64,000 nucleotides of DNA from NCBI RefSeq assembly GCF_003259365.1, contig NZ_QLLY01000001.1, positions 496,001-560,000 of the forward strand, read 5' to 3'. This DNA comes from Streptomyces sp. PsTaAH-137. Lineage in GTDB: Bacteria > Actinomycetota > Actinomycetes > Streptomycetales > Streptomycetaceae. The translations under genes and the position numbers were made by a program. The notes under the pieces were generated by a model. It saw only the letters and a list, made by a program, of their open reading frames with translations. It did no database searches and was not told the DNA's origin. Shown here in pieces: positions 43,982-51,702 of this stretch (its first letter is position 1; every line of letters starts with the position of its first letter).

Positions 43982-44428
43982 TCACGTTCCGTCCGACCGC
44001 CTCTCCTGTGATCCGGGCCGCGGCCCGACCAGGCCCAGCTCACGGCCGCGCCGCACGGCCTCGGCCCGGGAGCTGGCCCCCAACTTGCGGTACACGGCGC
44101 GGACATGGCTCTTGACCGTGTTGTGCGACACGTACAGAAGGTCGGCGATCTGCCGCAGCGACACCTCCTCCTGAAGCCGCCCGAGGACCGCCAACTCGCG
44201 TGCGGTCAGCGGCTGGACGGGCGGTGTCCCCGGCCGCGCGGGCTCCTCGTGCGGCAGCGCGGCCAGCACGGCGGCCGCCTCGTCGACGAGGACCACGGCG
44301 CTGCGTGGATCCGCCACGGCGCCGGCGACTCTGACCAGCGTGCCCGCGACCCACACCAGGCAGGCCGTCACGGTCGGGCCCGGCGCGGTGCCGGATCCCG
44401 GTTGCCGGTCGTACAGGACTACGGGCAT
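43982..44428 (-). CDS. small LuxR-type regulator without receiver domain
   Basis: A 148-aa protein: an N-terminal ~70-residue region of uncertain fold (AVVLVDEAAAVLAALPHEEP) and a LuxR/NarL helix-turn-helix (LTARELAVLGRLQEEVSLRQIADLLY, NTVKSHVRAVYRKLGASSRAEAV). No receiver domain or phosphorylation site is seen. GGAGG is eight bases before the ATG at 44428. It is second in a two-gene unit after the small gene at 44486. It is a candidate regulator of the 17-bp dyad, since NarL-type HTH dimers bind short inverted repeats; the link is untested. Confidence 0.82.
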   Translation of the reverse strand: MPVVLYDRQPGSGTAPGPTVTACLVWVAGTLVRVAGAVADPRSAVVLVDEAAAVLAALPHEEPARPGTPPVQPLTARELAVLGRLQEEVSLRQIADLLYVSHNTVKSHVRAVYRKLGASSRAEAVRRGRELGLVGPRPGSQERRSDGT

Positions 44429-44429
44429 G

Positions 44430-44474
44430 CCCCTCACCTCCCCATGTGGAGGGCACCACCTCCACGGTGAGGGG
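44430..44474. repeat. inverted repeat between small gene and LuxR gene
   Basis: CCCCTCACC (44430-44438) and GGTGAGGGG (44466-44474) are perfect nine-base arms 27 bases apart, with a smaller hairpin inside (CTCC/GGAG). It covers the leader and ribosome site of the LuxR gene, so it could fold the mRNA over the start, or act as an operator or terminator. Confidence 0.5.
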
Positions 44475-44485
44475 CGTCGCCGCGG

Positions 44486-44698
44486 TCATGGAAGAGGCTT
44501 GTCGGGCAACCTGTGCACCTCCAGCAGTTCCAGGCCGAGCGCCTGGATCCGGTCGAGGATCCCGTACAGGGCGGCCTGGTCGAGCCCGGAACCCACCAGG
44601 ACCGTCTCGGACGGGTGCAGGACGACGGTCATCTCGCCGAACGCCGAACTGAAGGCGTCACCGATCCTGCCGCGCACCCGGATCTCGAAGTCGCCCAT
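44486..44698 (-). CDS. small conserved-looking hypothetical protein
   Basis: A 70-aa soluble protein (MGDFEIRVRGRIGDAFSSAF … VVLHPSETVLVG … LYGILDRIQALGLELLEVHR), probably one beta-alpha-beta-alpha domain. GGGAGG precedes the ATG at 44698 at seven bases. It is first in the unit with the small LuxR gene 57 bases downstream and diverges from DUF7144 around a dyad copy. The name and function are unknown. Confidence 0.72.
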   Translation of the reverse strand: MGDFEIRVRGRIGDAFSSAFGEMTVVLHPSETVLVGSGLDQAALYGILDRIQALGLELLEVHRLPDKPLP

Positions 44699-44768
44699 GC
44701 CGACACCTCCCGTACGACGGCTCGGCCATCGGCCCTCGGTCATTGTGGCGACGGGGCGGGCGGCGGCA

Positions 44769-44785
44769 TCACCTCGTGCGGGTGA
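44769..44785. promoter_or_regulatory. 17-bp dyad TCACC-N7-GGTGA
   Basis: Perfect half-sites around TCGTGCG. It lies 79 bases from the small gene start (minus) and 106 bases from the DUF7144 start (plus), in a divergent region of 184 bases with no other recognised feature. Confidence 0.65.
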
Positions 44786-44882
44786 CGGTGGCGCGGGCGC
44801 GCGGCGGGATGCTCCGGAGGCCAGGAGAACCGGCAACGCGCGACGAGGAAACCAGTGCTGCGTGACGAGAAGGGGACACGAC

Positions 44883-45350
44883 ATGGCCGGGCACATCACA
44901 TCGGGCCCCACACCGGGCTCCGGCACACCACCCCCGCAGGAACCCCATGTCAGCGTGATGGCGCTCGGCGGAGTCGTCTTCGCCGCGTGCGTCCTGGGCA
45001 TCTCCGGCGGGTTCCACCTGATCTCCGGGCTCTCCGAGATCCTGAACAGCAACTACTACCAGGCACAGCACGACTACGCCTTCGACTTCGACACCACCGG
45101 CCGGGGCTGGACCGAGATGATCACCGGCGCGGTGATGCTGGCCGCGGCCTTCGCCCTGTTCAAGGGACGCACCTGGGCCCGCGTGGTCGGTATCTTCATC
45201 GCCACCCTGAGCGCGCTGGAGAACTTCTTCTTCACGCCGTACCACCCGGTGTGGTCGGCGATCATCATCGTGCTCGACGTGCTGGTGATCTGGTCGCTGG
45301 CGGCGTACGGGCCCCGCGAGGCGCGCAAGGTCTACGGCGCGACGAAGTAG
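44883..45350 (+). CDS. DUF7144-type membrane protein, paralogue
   Basis: A 155-aa four-helix membrane protein (VMALGGVVFAACVLGISGGF; DTTGRGWTEMITGAVMLAAA; TWARVVGIFIATLSALENFF; HPVWSAIIIVLDVLVIWSLA), paralogous to 28879-29298. It has a longer Pro/Gly-rich N-terminus. AAGGGG precedes the ATG at 44883. It converges on the diacylglycerol kinase gene 21 bases later. Having two paralogues in one block, each next to a dyad, implies they are part of the regulon. Confidence 0.8.
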   Translation: MAGHITSGPTPGSGTPPPQEPHVSVMALGGVVFAACVLGISGGFHLISGLSEILNSNYYQAQHDYAFDFDTTGRGWTEMITGAVMLAAAFALFKGRTWARVVGIFIATLSALENFFFTPYHPVWSAIIIVLDVLVIWSLAAYGPREARKVYGATK

Positions 45351-45371
45351 CCGCGCCACGTGCGGAGGGGA

Positions 45372-46685
45372 TCAACTCCGTTTGGTCAGGCCCAGTTCGG
45401 CGATCGTGCGCCAGTCGAGGGCGGGCCGTTCCCGGTAGCCGCCCGGCCGTCGCCGGGGCACCACCACGCGCAGGGCGCCCGCCCGGATCTCGCAGCGCAC
45501 GGGAACGGGCAGCCGCACCGCCTCGCCGTCGATGCCGACGGGCAGCTCCGCCCGGTCGGCGTCGACGGTCACCGTGGCCGCGCGCGCCCGCGTGAGACCC
45601 GTCGCCCGGCCGCCCCGCAGCAGCCCGGCGGCCTGGGCGGCGCTGGTCACACGGACGCCGACGCAGCCGAGGACGCCGCCGTCGATGCGGGCGCGGCGGC
45701 CGAGTCCGGCGATGTCGCGTTCGCCGTAGGGGTTGTTGCTGACCAGCAGCGCCTGCGGGTCCTCGAAGGTGTGCTCCCCGGCGCGCGCGGTCAGCCGGGC
45801 GCCGCGGTGACCGACCAGCAGCCCGGGCAGCAGGTCCAAGGTCGTACGGGTCTTGCCGTCCCGGTACGACGGGCTCTGCACCACCTCGGCGTACGCGCCG
45901 AAGGAGACGTTGTTGACGAACGGCCGCCCGGCCGCCCGGCCCAGATCCACCCGGAGTTCGACCCCGTCGCGCAGCGCGTCGAGGGCGGTGGCCGGGTCGT
46001 CGCGGTCCAGGCCGAGGTCGAGGGCGAAGTGGTTGCGGGTGCCCGCGGGAACGACGAGGAACGGCAGTCCGAGGTCGGCAGCGACCTCGGCCACGAGAGC
46101 CTGCGTGCCGTCACCGCCCGCGACGCCGAGCAGGTCGGCGCCGCGCGCCGCGCACGCGCGGGCCAGGGCCGCGACGTCCGTCTCGCCGTCCGTGCCGAGC
46201 AGCACCACCTCGGCGCCGAGTTCGCCCGCCCGCTCGCGCAGCCGGAACCGCTCCACCTTTCCGCCCCCGGAGCGGGGATTCATGATGAGCACGGGATGCC
46301 GGAACTCCGGCGCGCGCCGCTCCCGCGTCGCGGCCGCGGCCCCCGGTCCGGTCAGTGCCGCCCGTCCGGCGCCCGTGGCCGCCAGCCACAGCGCGCCCGA
46401 CACCAGCACGACCCAGAGCAGACCGGCCCGTACGTACGCCACGACCACCCACACCGGAGCGGCGAGCGCGAGCAGCACGGCGAGGTACCGCAGCACCCCC
46501 CGCCGGCTGAGGATCCACCACACGGCCACGAGCGTGAGCACCGCACCCACGAGCCCCACGGCGAGCAGGGCGAAGGTGCGCAGCCCGGCGAACACGCCGA
46601 GCACCGCGAGCGCCGCCGCGGCGGAGAGCAGACAGACGCGGGCCAGCCGGCGCCGCCGCCGAAGTCCTGGGTTCTGCTGTTCCAT
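45372..46685 (-). CDS. diacylglycerol/lipid kinase with N-terminal membrane region
   Basis: A 437-aa protein. About four hydrophobic segments fill residues 15-110, followed by a DAGK catalytic domain (VLIMNPRSGGGKVERF, GVAGGDGTQALVAEVAADLGLPFLVVPAGTRNHFA). GGDGT is the nucleotide-binding motif of lipid kinases; substrates include diacylglycerol and sphingoid bases. The protein ends with the usual beta-sandwich (VGIDGEAVRLPVPV). It starts at ATG 46685 and diverges from DUF2252 around two imperfect dyads. The extra membrane region is less usual and may tether the enzyme. Confidence 0.85.
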   Translation of the reverse strand: MEQQNPGLRRRRRLARVCLLSAAAALAVLGVFAGLRTFALLAVGLVGAVLTLVAVWWILSRRGVLRYLAVLLALAAPVWVVVAYVRAGLLWVVLVSGALWLAATGAGRAALTGPGAAAATRERRAPEFRHPVLIMNPRSGGGKVERFRLRERAGELGAEVVLLGTDGETDVAALARACAARGADLLGVAGGDGTQALVAEVAADLGLPFLVVPAGTRNHFALDLGLDRDDPATALDALRDGVELRVDLGRAAGRPFVNNVSFGAYAEVVQSPSYRDGKTRTTLDLLPGLLVGHRGARLTARAGEHTFEDPQALLVSNNPYGERDIAGLGRRARIDGGVLGCVGVRVTSAAQAAGLLRGGRATGLTRARAATVTVDADRAELPVGIDGEAVRLPVPVRCEIRAGALRVVVPRRRPGGYRERPALDWRTIAELGLTKRS

Positions 46686-46721
46686 GCCGGACAGTCTGCG
46701 GGCCCGCGGGCCCGCCGCCCC

Positions 46722-46738
46722 TCACCCCCGGCAGGCGA
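46722..46738. promoter_or_regulatory. 17-bp dyad TCACC-N7-GGCGA, one mismatch
   Basis: It lies 45 bases upstream of the diacylglycerol kinase start. One half-site base differs from the consensus. Confidence 0.45.
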
Positions 46739-46752
46739 CTCGGCGGCAGACC

Positions 46753-46769
46753 TCACACGGCCGGGGTGA
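46753..46769. promoter_or_regulatory. 17-bp dyad TCACA-N7-GGTGA, one mismatch
   Basis: It lies 65 bases upstream of the DUF2252 start, in the same divergent region as the copy at 46722. Confidence 0.45.
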
Positions 46770-46825
46770 CGCCCCGGGGCCCGGCCCGGTCCAGGGTCGG
46801 CACCAGCCGCGAGGGGAGCACAGCC

Positions 46826-48328
46826 ATGAATGCCATGAAGTCCCGGAGCGCACAGCGCACGTACGCGTCGGCCTCGCCCGCCGAGCGGGGGAGGAGCGCC
46901 CGCTCCCGTGTCCCGCGCTCGGCCCACGGCGAGTTCGCGCCGCCGGCCGACCGCCCCGATCCCGTCGACGTGCTCGAACGGCAGTCGGCCAGCCGCCTTT
47001 CCGAGCTGGTCCCGCTGCGCTACGGACGCATGACGCAGTCCCCGTTCCGGTTCTACCGCGGCGCCGCCGCCCTCATGGCGACCGATCTCGCGGGCACGCC
47101 GGCCACCGGGCTCCGAGCCCAACTCTGCGGCGACGCCCACCTGTTGAACTTCCGGCTGCTCGCCTCGCCCGAGCGGCGCCTGATGTTCGACATCAACGAC
47201 TTCGACGAGACGCTGCCGGGCCCCTGGGAGTGGGACGTCAAGCGCCTCGCGGCCAGCCTGGTCATCGCCGGGCGCGGCAACGGCTTCGGCGCGGCGCAGC
47301 GCCGCCGTGTGGTGCGGGCGACCGTGGGCGCGTACCGCGGCGCGATGGCGGAGTTCGCCGCCCTGCGCACGCTCGACGTCTGGTACGCGCGGATCGAGGC
47401 CGACGAGCTGTACGCGGCGCTCTCCGCCCGGATCGACCGGGCCACCCGCCGCCGGATGTCCGCCGCGCTCACCAAGGCCCGTACCCGTGACCACCTCCAG
47501 GCCCTCGACAAGCTGGCCCGGGCGGCCGACGGCGAGCTGCGCATCGTCCCCGACCCGCCGCTGATCACCCCGCTCGACACCCTGATGCCGGGCGTGGAGC
47601 GCAAGCACCTGGAGGACCAGCTGCGCGAACTGGTCGCGCGCTACGCCCGGTCGCTGCCCGCCGACCGGCGGGCGCTGCTGGCCCAGTACCGGGTCGTCGA
47701 CATGGCCCGCAAGGTCGTCGGCGTCGGCAGCGTCGGCACCCGCTGCTGGGTGATCCTGCTGCTCGGCCGGGACGCCCGCGATCCGCTGCTGCTCCAGGCG
47801 AAGGAGGCGCAGACCTCGGTCCTCGCCCCGTTCGCCGGAGCGTCGGACCTCGTCAATCAGGGCGAACGGGTCGTCGCGGGCCAGCGGCTCATGCAGGCCG
47901 CCGGTGACATGTTCCTCGGCTGGGAGCGGGCCGAGGGCATCGACGGGCGGCAACGCGACTTCTACATCCGCCAGTTGCGGGACTGGAAGGCGATCCCGCA
48001 GGCCGACCTGATGAGCCCGGACGTCATGCTCCTGTTCGGCCGGACCTGCGGCATCACACTGGCCCGCGCCCACGCCCGCTCGGGCGACCGCATCGCGATC
48101 GCCGCCTACCTGGGCCGCTCCGACACCTTCGACCGTGCGGTCGCACGCTTCGCGGAGGCGTACGCGGACCAGAACGAGCGCGATTTCGCGGCGCTCACGG
48201 CCGCGGTGAAGGCGGGACGGGTGCGGGCCGAGAAGGAAGAGAAAGGGGAGAAGGAGGAGAAAGGGGAGAAGGGGGAGAAGGGCGAGCCGGTCAAGCGGGG
48301 CAGGCCGAGCAGGGCGGGCAAGCCTTAG
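46826..48328 (+). CDS. DUF2252 family protein with Lys/Glu-rich tail
   Basis: A 500-aa cytosolic protein of the DUF2252 family, which is distantly kinase-like (LCGDAHLLNFRLL, MFDINDFDETLPGPWEWDVKRLAASL, a pair of HGD/DFD-like motifs). No reaction is established. The last ~33 residues are a low-complexity run of EKEEKGEKGEK units, encoded by an uninterrupted 53-base purine tract (48230-48282). The ATG at 46826 follows GAGGGGAG. It overlaps the convergent YihY gene by four bases. Confidence 0.85.
   Translation: MNAMKSRSAQRTYASASPAERGRSARSRVPRSAHGEFAPPADRPDPVDVLERQSASRLSELVPLRYGRMTQSPFRFYRGAAALMATDLAGTPATGLRAQLCGDAHLLNFRLLASPERRLMFDINDFDETLPGPWEWDVKRLAASLVIAGRGNGFGAAQRRRVVRATVGAYRGAMAEFAALRTLDVWYARIEADELYAALSARIDRATRRRMSAALTKARTRDHLQALDKLARAADGELRIVPDPPLITPLDTLMPGVERKHLEDQLRELVARYARSLPADRRALLAQYRVVDMARKVVGVGSVGTRCWVILLLGRDARDPLLLQAKEAQTSVLAPFAGASDLVNQGERVVAGQRLMQAAGDMFLGWERAEGIDGRQRDFYIRQLRDWKAIPQADLMSPDVMLLFGRTCGITLARAHARSGDRIAIAAYLGRSDTFDRAVARFAEAYADQNERDFAALTAAVKAGRVRAEKEEKGEKEEKGEKGEKGEPVKRGRPSRAGKP
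48230..48282 (+). repeat. uninterrupted purine tract in coding sequence
   Basis: 53 consecutive A/G bases, built of AAGGAGGAGAAAGGGG-like units, encode alternating Lys/Glu/Gly. It is out of character with the G+C-rich surroundings and is likely prone to length change. Confidence 0.85.
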
Positions 48329-49143
48329 GGCTTGCGGGACAAGTCCTGGCGGTCGGCCGGGCCCGTCCAGCGTCGCACAGAGTCCTCCTGCGCCAGCACC
48401 CGCCCGATCGCCACCCCGGCCACCACCACGGTGAAGAACACGATCAGCCAGGACAGGAGGGTGAACACCGAGCCGAGCGGCCCGTACCGCTGCTCGCTCA
48501 CCCGCAGCGCCCGCGGCAGCCAGAGCCCGGACGCGACGCAGAGGGCGACCGCGCCGCCGCCGGCGAGGAGCGCGCCCGGCAGCAGCGGCAGCCACGGCAC
48601 CCGGCCGGCCAGCAGCAGATGCTGCGTCCACCACCACATCAGGACCGACCCCACCGTCTGGAGCGCCACCCCCAGCACGGGTCCCGCGCCGAACGCCCCG
48701 TGCAGCGAACCCTGGAGCACCAGCACCGTGATCCACACCAGCAGCCACAGCGCCCAGCGCCACGCCACGTACCGCACACCGGAGCGCGGGAGTTCCCAGG
48801 CGCGTTCGCACATCCGTTGCAGGGCCCGGGTGAACGAGGTGGCCGAGAGCAGGGCGACGAGCAGGCCCAGGGCTCCCCAGTTGTAGAACGAGTTGTCCAT
48901 GCCGCGGGTCAGCACATCGGCGTCCGCCACCACGGGCCCGGCCGAGCCGATGAGGGTGTGCAGCGAGCGCCGCAACTCGTGCCGCACGGGCGCCGGGCAG
49001 AGCGAGGCGACGGCGATCAGCATCGGCAGCGCGGCGAGGAACGCCTGCGCGGCGAGCCGGGTCGACATGTCGAGGACGGTGACCCGGACGAGCTGCCGCC
49101 CGGCGCGGGCCGCGAGCGACCGGGCGGCTTCGGCGATCGCCAT
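48325..49143 (-). CDS. YihY/BrkB family membrane protein
   Basis: A 272-aa integral membrane protein with about six hydrophobic segments and the family pattern (RLAAQAFLAALPMLIAVASL near the N-terminus; WALWLLVWITVLVLQGSLHG; GSVFTLLSWLIVFFTVVVAG). Family members were once called ribonuclease BN by mistake; the function is unclear. The ATG at 49143 has GAGAGG eight bases upstream; the frame to 49287 is discarded. It carries a degenerate dyad 76 bases upstream. Confidence 0.82.
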   Translation of the reverse strand: MAIAEAARSLAARAGRQLVRVTVLDMSTRLAAQAFLAALPMLIAVASLCPAPVRHELRRSLHTLIGSAGPVVADADVLTRGMDNSFYNWGALGLLVALLSATSFTRALQRMCERAWELPRSGVRYVAWRWALWLLVWITVLVLQGSLHGAFGAGPVLGVALQTVGSVLMWWWTQHLLLAGRVPWLPLLPGALLAGGGAVALCVASGLWLPRALRVSEQRYGPLGSVFTLLSWLIVFFTVVVAGVAIGRVLAQEDSVRRWTGPADRQDLSRKP

Positions 49144-49210
49144 GACGGTGACCTCTCCTGGCAGGACGCGCTGCTGCCGGACACCGTGGGCCGCGCCGCT
49201 GCGCACCGCG

Positions 49211-49227
49211 CCACCCGGTACGGGCGA
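49211..49227. promoter_or_regulatory. degenerate 17-bp dyad CCACC-N7-GGCGA
   Basis: Two mismatches to TCACC-N7-GGTGA, but with the spacing kept, 76 bases upstream of YihY. It is the weakest member of the series. Confidence 0.3.
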
Positions 49228-49253
49228 CACGGGCGGACCGGCCGCGCGATCCC

Positions 49254-49622
49254 TCAGGCCGCGTCGCGTGCGACCTTGCGCGCCCACAGCACCAGCGGGA
49301 TCTGGAGCGGCACCCGGGCCCGCGCCGCGTTCCTGAGCGGAGCGGGCCGCTCGTTCCAGTCGGCGGCCATCTTGATGTTCCCGGGCACGACCGCGACGAA
49401 GAACGCGGCCGCCGCGGTGGCGGCGCGGGCCCGGGTCCGCGGAAGCGCTACACCTGCCGCGAGCGCCAGCTCCACGGCGCCGCTGGCGTAGGTCCAGGTG
49501 CGCGGTGTACCGGGCAGCGACCGGGGCACCATCGCGTCGAACGGCTTGGGCAGCAGCAGGTGGCCGACCCCCGCCCCGGCGAGCAGACCGGCGAGGAGCT
49601 GGTGAGAAGGGGCGCGGCGCAA
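49254..49622 (-). CDS. DoxX-type small membrane protein
   Basis: A 122-aa membrane protein with three to four short hydrophobic segments (LLAGLLAGAGVGHLLLP, SGAVELALAAGVALP, AATAAAAFFVAVVPGN) of the DoxX-like type, possibly linked to thiosulfate or redox metabolism. It starts at a TTG (49622) with GGAGG five bases upstream. A perfect 20-bp palindrome at 49659-49678 overlaps its likely promoter. The regulator gene is not adjacent. Confidence 0.75.
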   Translation of the reverse strand: MRRAPSHQLLAGLLAGAGVGHLLLPKPFDAMVPRSLPGTPRTWTYASGAVELALAAGVALPRTRARAATAAAAFFVAVVPGNIKMAADWNERPAPLRNAARARVPLQIPLVLWARKVARDAA

Positions 49623-49658
49623 GGGAGCCTCCAGGGACGGCAGCGACGGAGCAGCGAT

Positions 49659-49678
49659 CTTACTTACCGGTAAGTAAG
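49659..49678. promoter_or_regulatory. TetR-type palindromic operator
   Basis: CTTACTTACC followed directly by GGTAAGTAAG: a perfect 20-bp palindrome typical of TetR-family operators. On the minus strand TCGACT (-35) and TAAGAT (-10) flank an 18-base spacer that overlaps it, so binding would block the promoter of the DoxX gene. No TetR gene is in the window. The rest of the 255-base gap to the ANTAR gene shows only GAAGCGCTTC (a 10-bp palindrome near 49710). Confidence 0.72.
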
Positions 49679-49877
49679 AAAGTCGAGTTCCGCACCGCGG
49701 TTTGGACGGAAGCGCTTCGTTTTCCGGACAGTTTCTTGGTCAGCCTGGGGTGCTCTTCGTTTTGCGGGCTGCGCGAGTGGCCGCCGGTCGGGGAGACTGG
49801 GGGAGGAGGGGGAGCTGTTCCACGGCTCATGGTCTTCGATGCGGTTGCGTGCCCACGGGTGCGCCTGAGAGGTAATC

Positions 49878-50603
49878 GTGGTCGTGACGAACATGGAACT
49901 GGCCGCTCTGGCCGTGCGTCTGACGGGGGAGGCCAGCTCCGAGCCGCTCGACGTGGGAAGGATCCTGTCCGCGTTCGTCGAGAGCGTCCGCCGGCTGGTC
50001 GGCGCGCACGGGGCGGGGGTGCAGTACGCGCCGCCCGGTGCCGCGGCGGTACGGACCGAGGGGACCAGCGCGGAGCTGCGCGCGCTGACGGCCGACGCCG
50101 CCGCCTGGGGAGAGGGTCCAGGCTACGAGGCGCGTACGGCGGGCCGCCCCATCGTCGACCTCGACGTCACGGGGCGCCCGGCCCGCGTGCGCTGGCCCCG
50201 CTGGGTGCCGCGCGCCCGGGCCCTCGGGCTCGCCCGTGTCACGGCGCTGCCCCTGTCCGGCGGCGGCGTCACGGTCGGCGCGCTCATCCTGCACGCCGGC
50301 CCCGGGCCGTCCCTGGGCGATTCGGGGCTGACCCGGGCGCGCGCCCTGTCCGGGATGGTCGCCGACCTGCTGTCCCTGGTGCGCGAGGTCGAGCAGAACC
50401 GCGCCCTCGCGGGGCAGTTGGAGCACGCGCTGACCAGCCGGATCGTCATCGAGCAGGCCAAGGGGATGCTGTCGGTCCGACGGGGCGTCACCGTCGACGA
50501 GGCGTTCACCCTCCTGCGCAACTACGCCCGTTCGCACCGCCGCAGGATCGTGGAGATCGCCACGGACGTCACCGAGGGGCGCGCGGACCTCCACGCGCTG
50601 TGA
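49878..50603 (+). CDS. GAF-ANTAR RNA-binding antiterminator
   Basis: A 241-aa protein: an N-terminal GAF-like sensor (residues ~25-170) and a C-terminal ANTAR domain (VEQNRALAGQLEHALTSRIVIEQAKGMLS…TVDEAFTLLRNYARSH) that binds paired RNA hexaloop hairpins to prevent termination. GAGAGG is five bases before the GTG at 49878. ANTAR proteins of this type are common in Streptomyces; the target RNA is not evident here. The AraC gene follows 50 bases later on the same strand. Confidence 0.88.
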   Translation: MVVTNMELAALAVRLTGEASSEPLDVGRILSAFVESVRRLVGAHGAGVQYAPPGAAAVRTEGTSAELRALTADAAAWGEGPGYEARTAGRPIVDLDVTGRPARVRWPRWVPRARALGLARVTALPLSGGGVTVGALILHAGPGPSLGDSGLTRARALSGMVADLLSLVREVEQNRALAGQLEHALTSRIVIEQAKGMLSVRRGVTVDEAFTLLRNYARSHRRRIVEIATDVTEGRADLHAL

Positions 50604-50653
50604 GCCCAAACCCCTGCGCCGCGTCCTGCCCCGTGATTAACGTGTAAGGGCAG

Positions 50654-51673
50654 ATGTCCGTACGAACGGCATGCGTGAGCGGACCGCGCTCGGATGGGGT
50701 CGGGCTGGTGAGCGGCAAGCCTGTGGGGTCGGCCGAAGCACGTACACACTCGGGGGACGAGGCGCGGAGTCTGATGCGTGCCGCCTTCGGGCGGGAGTTC
50801 AGGGCGCAGGACGTGCCCAGGGGCGGGGCGTACGTCATCCGGCACTTCGACGCCGGACACGTCGCCTACCGCGAGATGGTCCTGCCCGCCCCGTTCTCCT
50901 TCACCAAGGAACCCCAGGACGACCTGGTCGTCGTGAGCGTCGCGGGCGGCCGGGTCCGGCGCACCCTCGGACGGCAGCAGGGCACCTTCGGAGCGGGCGA
51001 CAGCTTCCTCGGCCATGTGCCGGGGCGGCCCTGCTCCGGGTCCTCGGCGGACCTGTACGCGTCCGCCGTCACCCTGCCCGGGGAACTCCTCGCACGGGCC
51101 GCGGCCACCGTCGACCCCCGTGGCGACCGCCCCCTGCGGTTCACACGTCACACCCCGGTCGACGACCGGCACACCGGGCACTGGGACCGCGTCCGCGCCT
51201 ACGCGCGCAGCGTCTGCGACCTCGGAGCCGAGGACGTCCCGCTGATCGTCGGCCCGCTGGCGCAGCTGCTGGCCGGCGCGGTTCTCCAGGTGTTCCCCAA
51301 CACGGTGGCCGGTCACGAACCGCTCCTGGCCGACACCCGGGACGCCACCCACTCGACGGCCGTCCGCGCCACGGCCTACATCGACGACCACGCGCACACC
51401 GACATCGGCCTCGCGGACATCGCCGAAGCCGCGCAGGTCACGCCCCGCGCCCTCCAGTACGCCTTCCGCCGCCACCTGGGCACCACGCCCATGGCCCACC
51501 TGCGCCGCGTACGTCTCGCCCACGCCCACGCCGCGCTCAAGACCGCGAGCCCCCTCGACGGCGCCACCGTCACAGGGATCGCCGCCCGATGGGGCTTCCT
51601 GCACACGAGCCGCTTCTCGGCCGCCTACCGCGCCGAGTACGGCCGATCACCCAGGGAGACCTTGCACGGTTGA
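50654..51673 (+). CDS. AraC family transcriptional regulator
   Basis: A 339-aa regulator with an AraC-binding-like N-terminal cupin (residues ~40-190) and a C-terminal AraC helix-turn-helix (IGLADIAEAAQVTPRALQYAFRRHLGTTPMAHLRRVRLAHAHAAL; TGIAARWGFLHTSRFSAAYRAEYG). The ATG at 50654 has AAGGG just upstream. It lies 50 bases after the ANTAR gene and converges on the ROK gene; targets are unknown. The GTG/ATG choice at the N-terminus is not certain. Confidence 0.85.
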   Translation: MSVRTACVSGPRSDGVGLVSGKPVGSAEARTHSGDEARSLMRAAFGREFRAQDVPRGGAYVIRHFDAGHVAYREMVLPAPFSFTKEPQDDLVVVSVAGGRVRRTLGRQQGTFGAGDSFLGHVPGRPCSGSSADLYASAVTLPGELLARAAATVDPRGDRPLRFTRHTPVDDRHTGHWDRVRAYARSVCDLGAEDVPLIVGPLAQLLAGAVLQVFPNTVAGHEPLLADTRDATHSTAVRATAYIDDHAHTDIGLADIAEAAQVTPRALQYAFRRHLGTTPMAHLRRVRLAHAHAALKTASPLDGATVTGIAARWGFLHTSRFSAAYRAEYGRSPRETLHG

Positions 51674-51702
51674 ACGCGGCTCCTACCGGCTTCCACCGGC
51701 TT

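Noticed and set aside
44434..44450. TCACC-N7-GTGGA as a further dyad before the small LuxR gene
   Set aside because: Only three of five bases match in the second half and it overlaps the ribosome site.
49705..49725. GAAGCGCTTC palindrome upstream of the ANTAR gene
   Set aside because: Only 10 bp, common by chance in this composition, and not aligned with a promoter.
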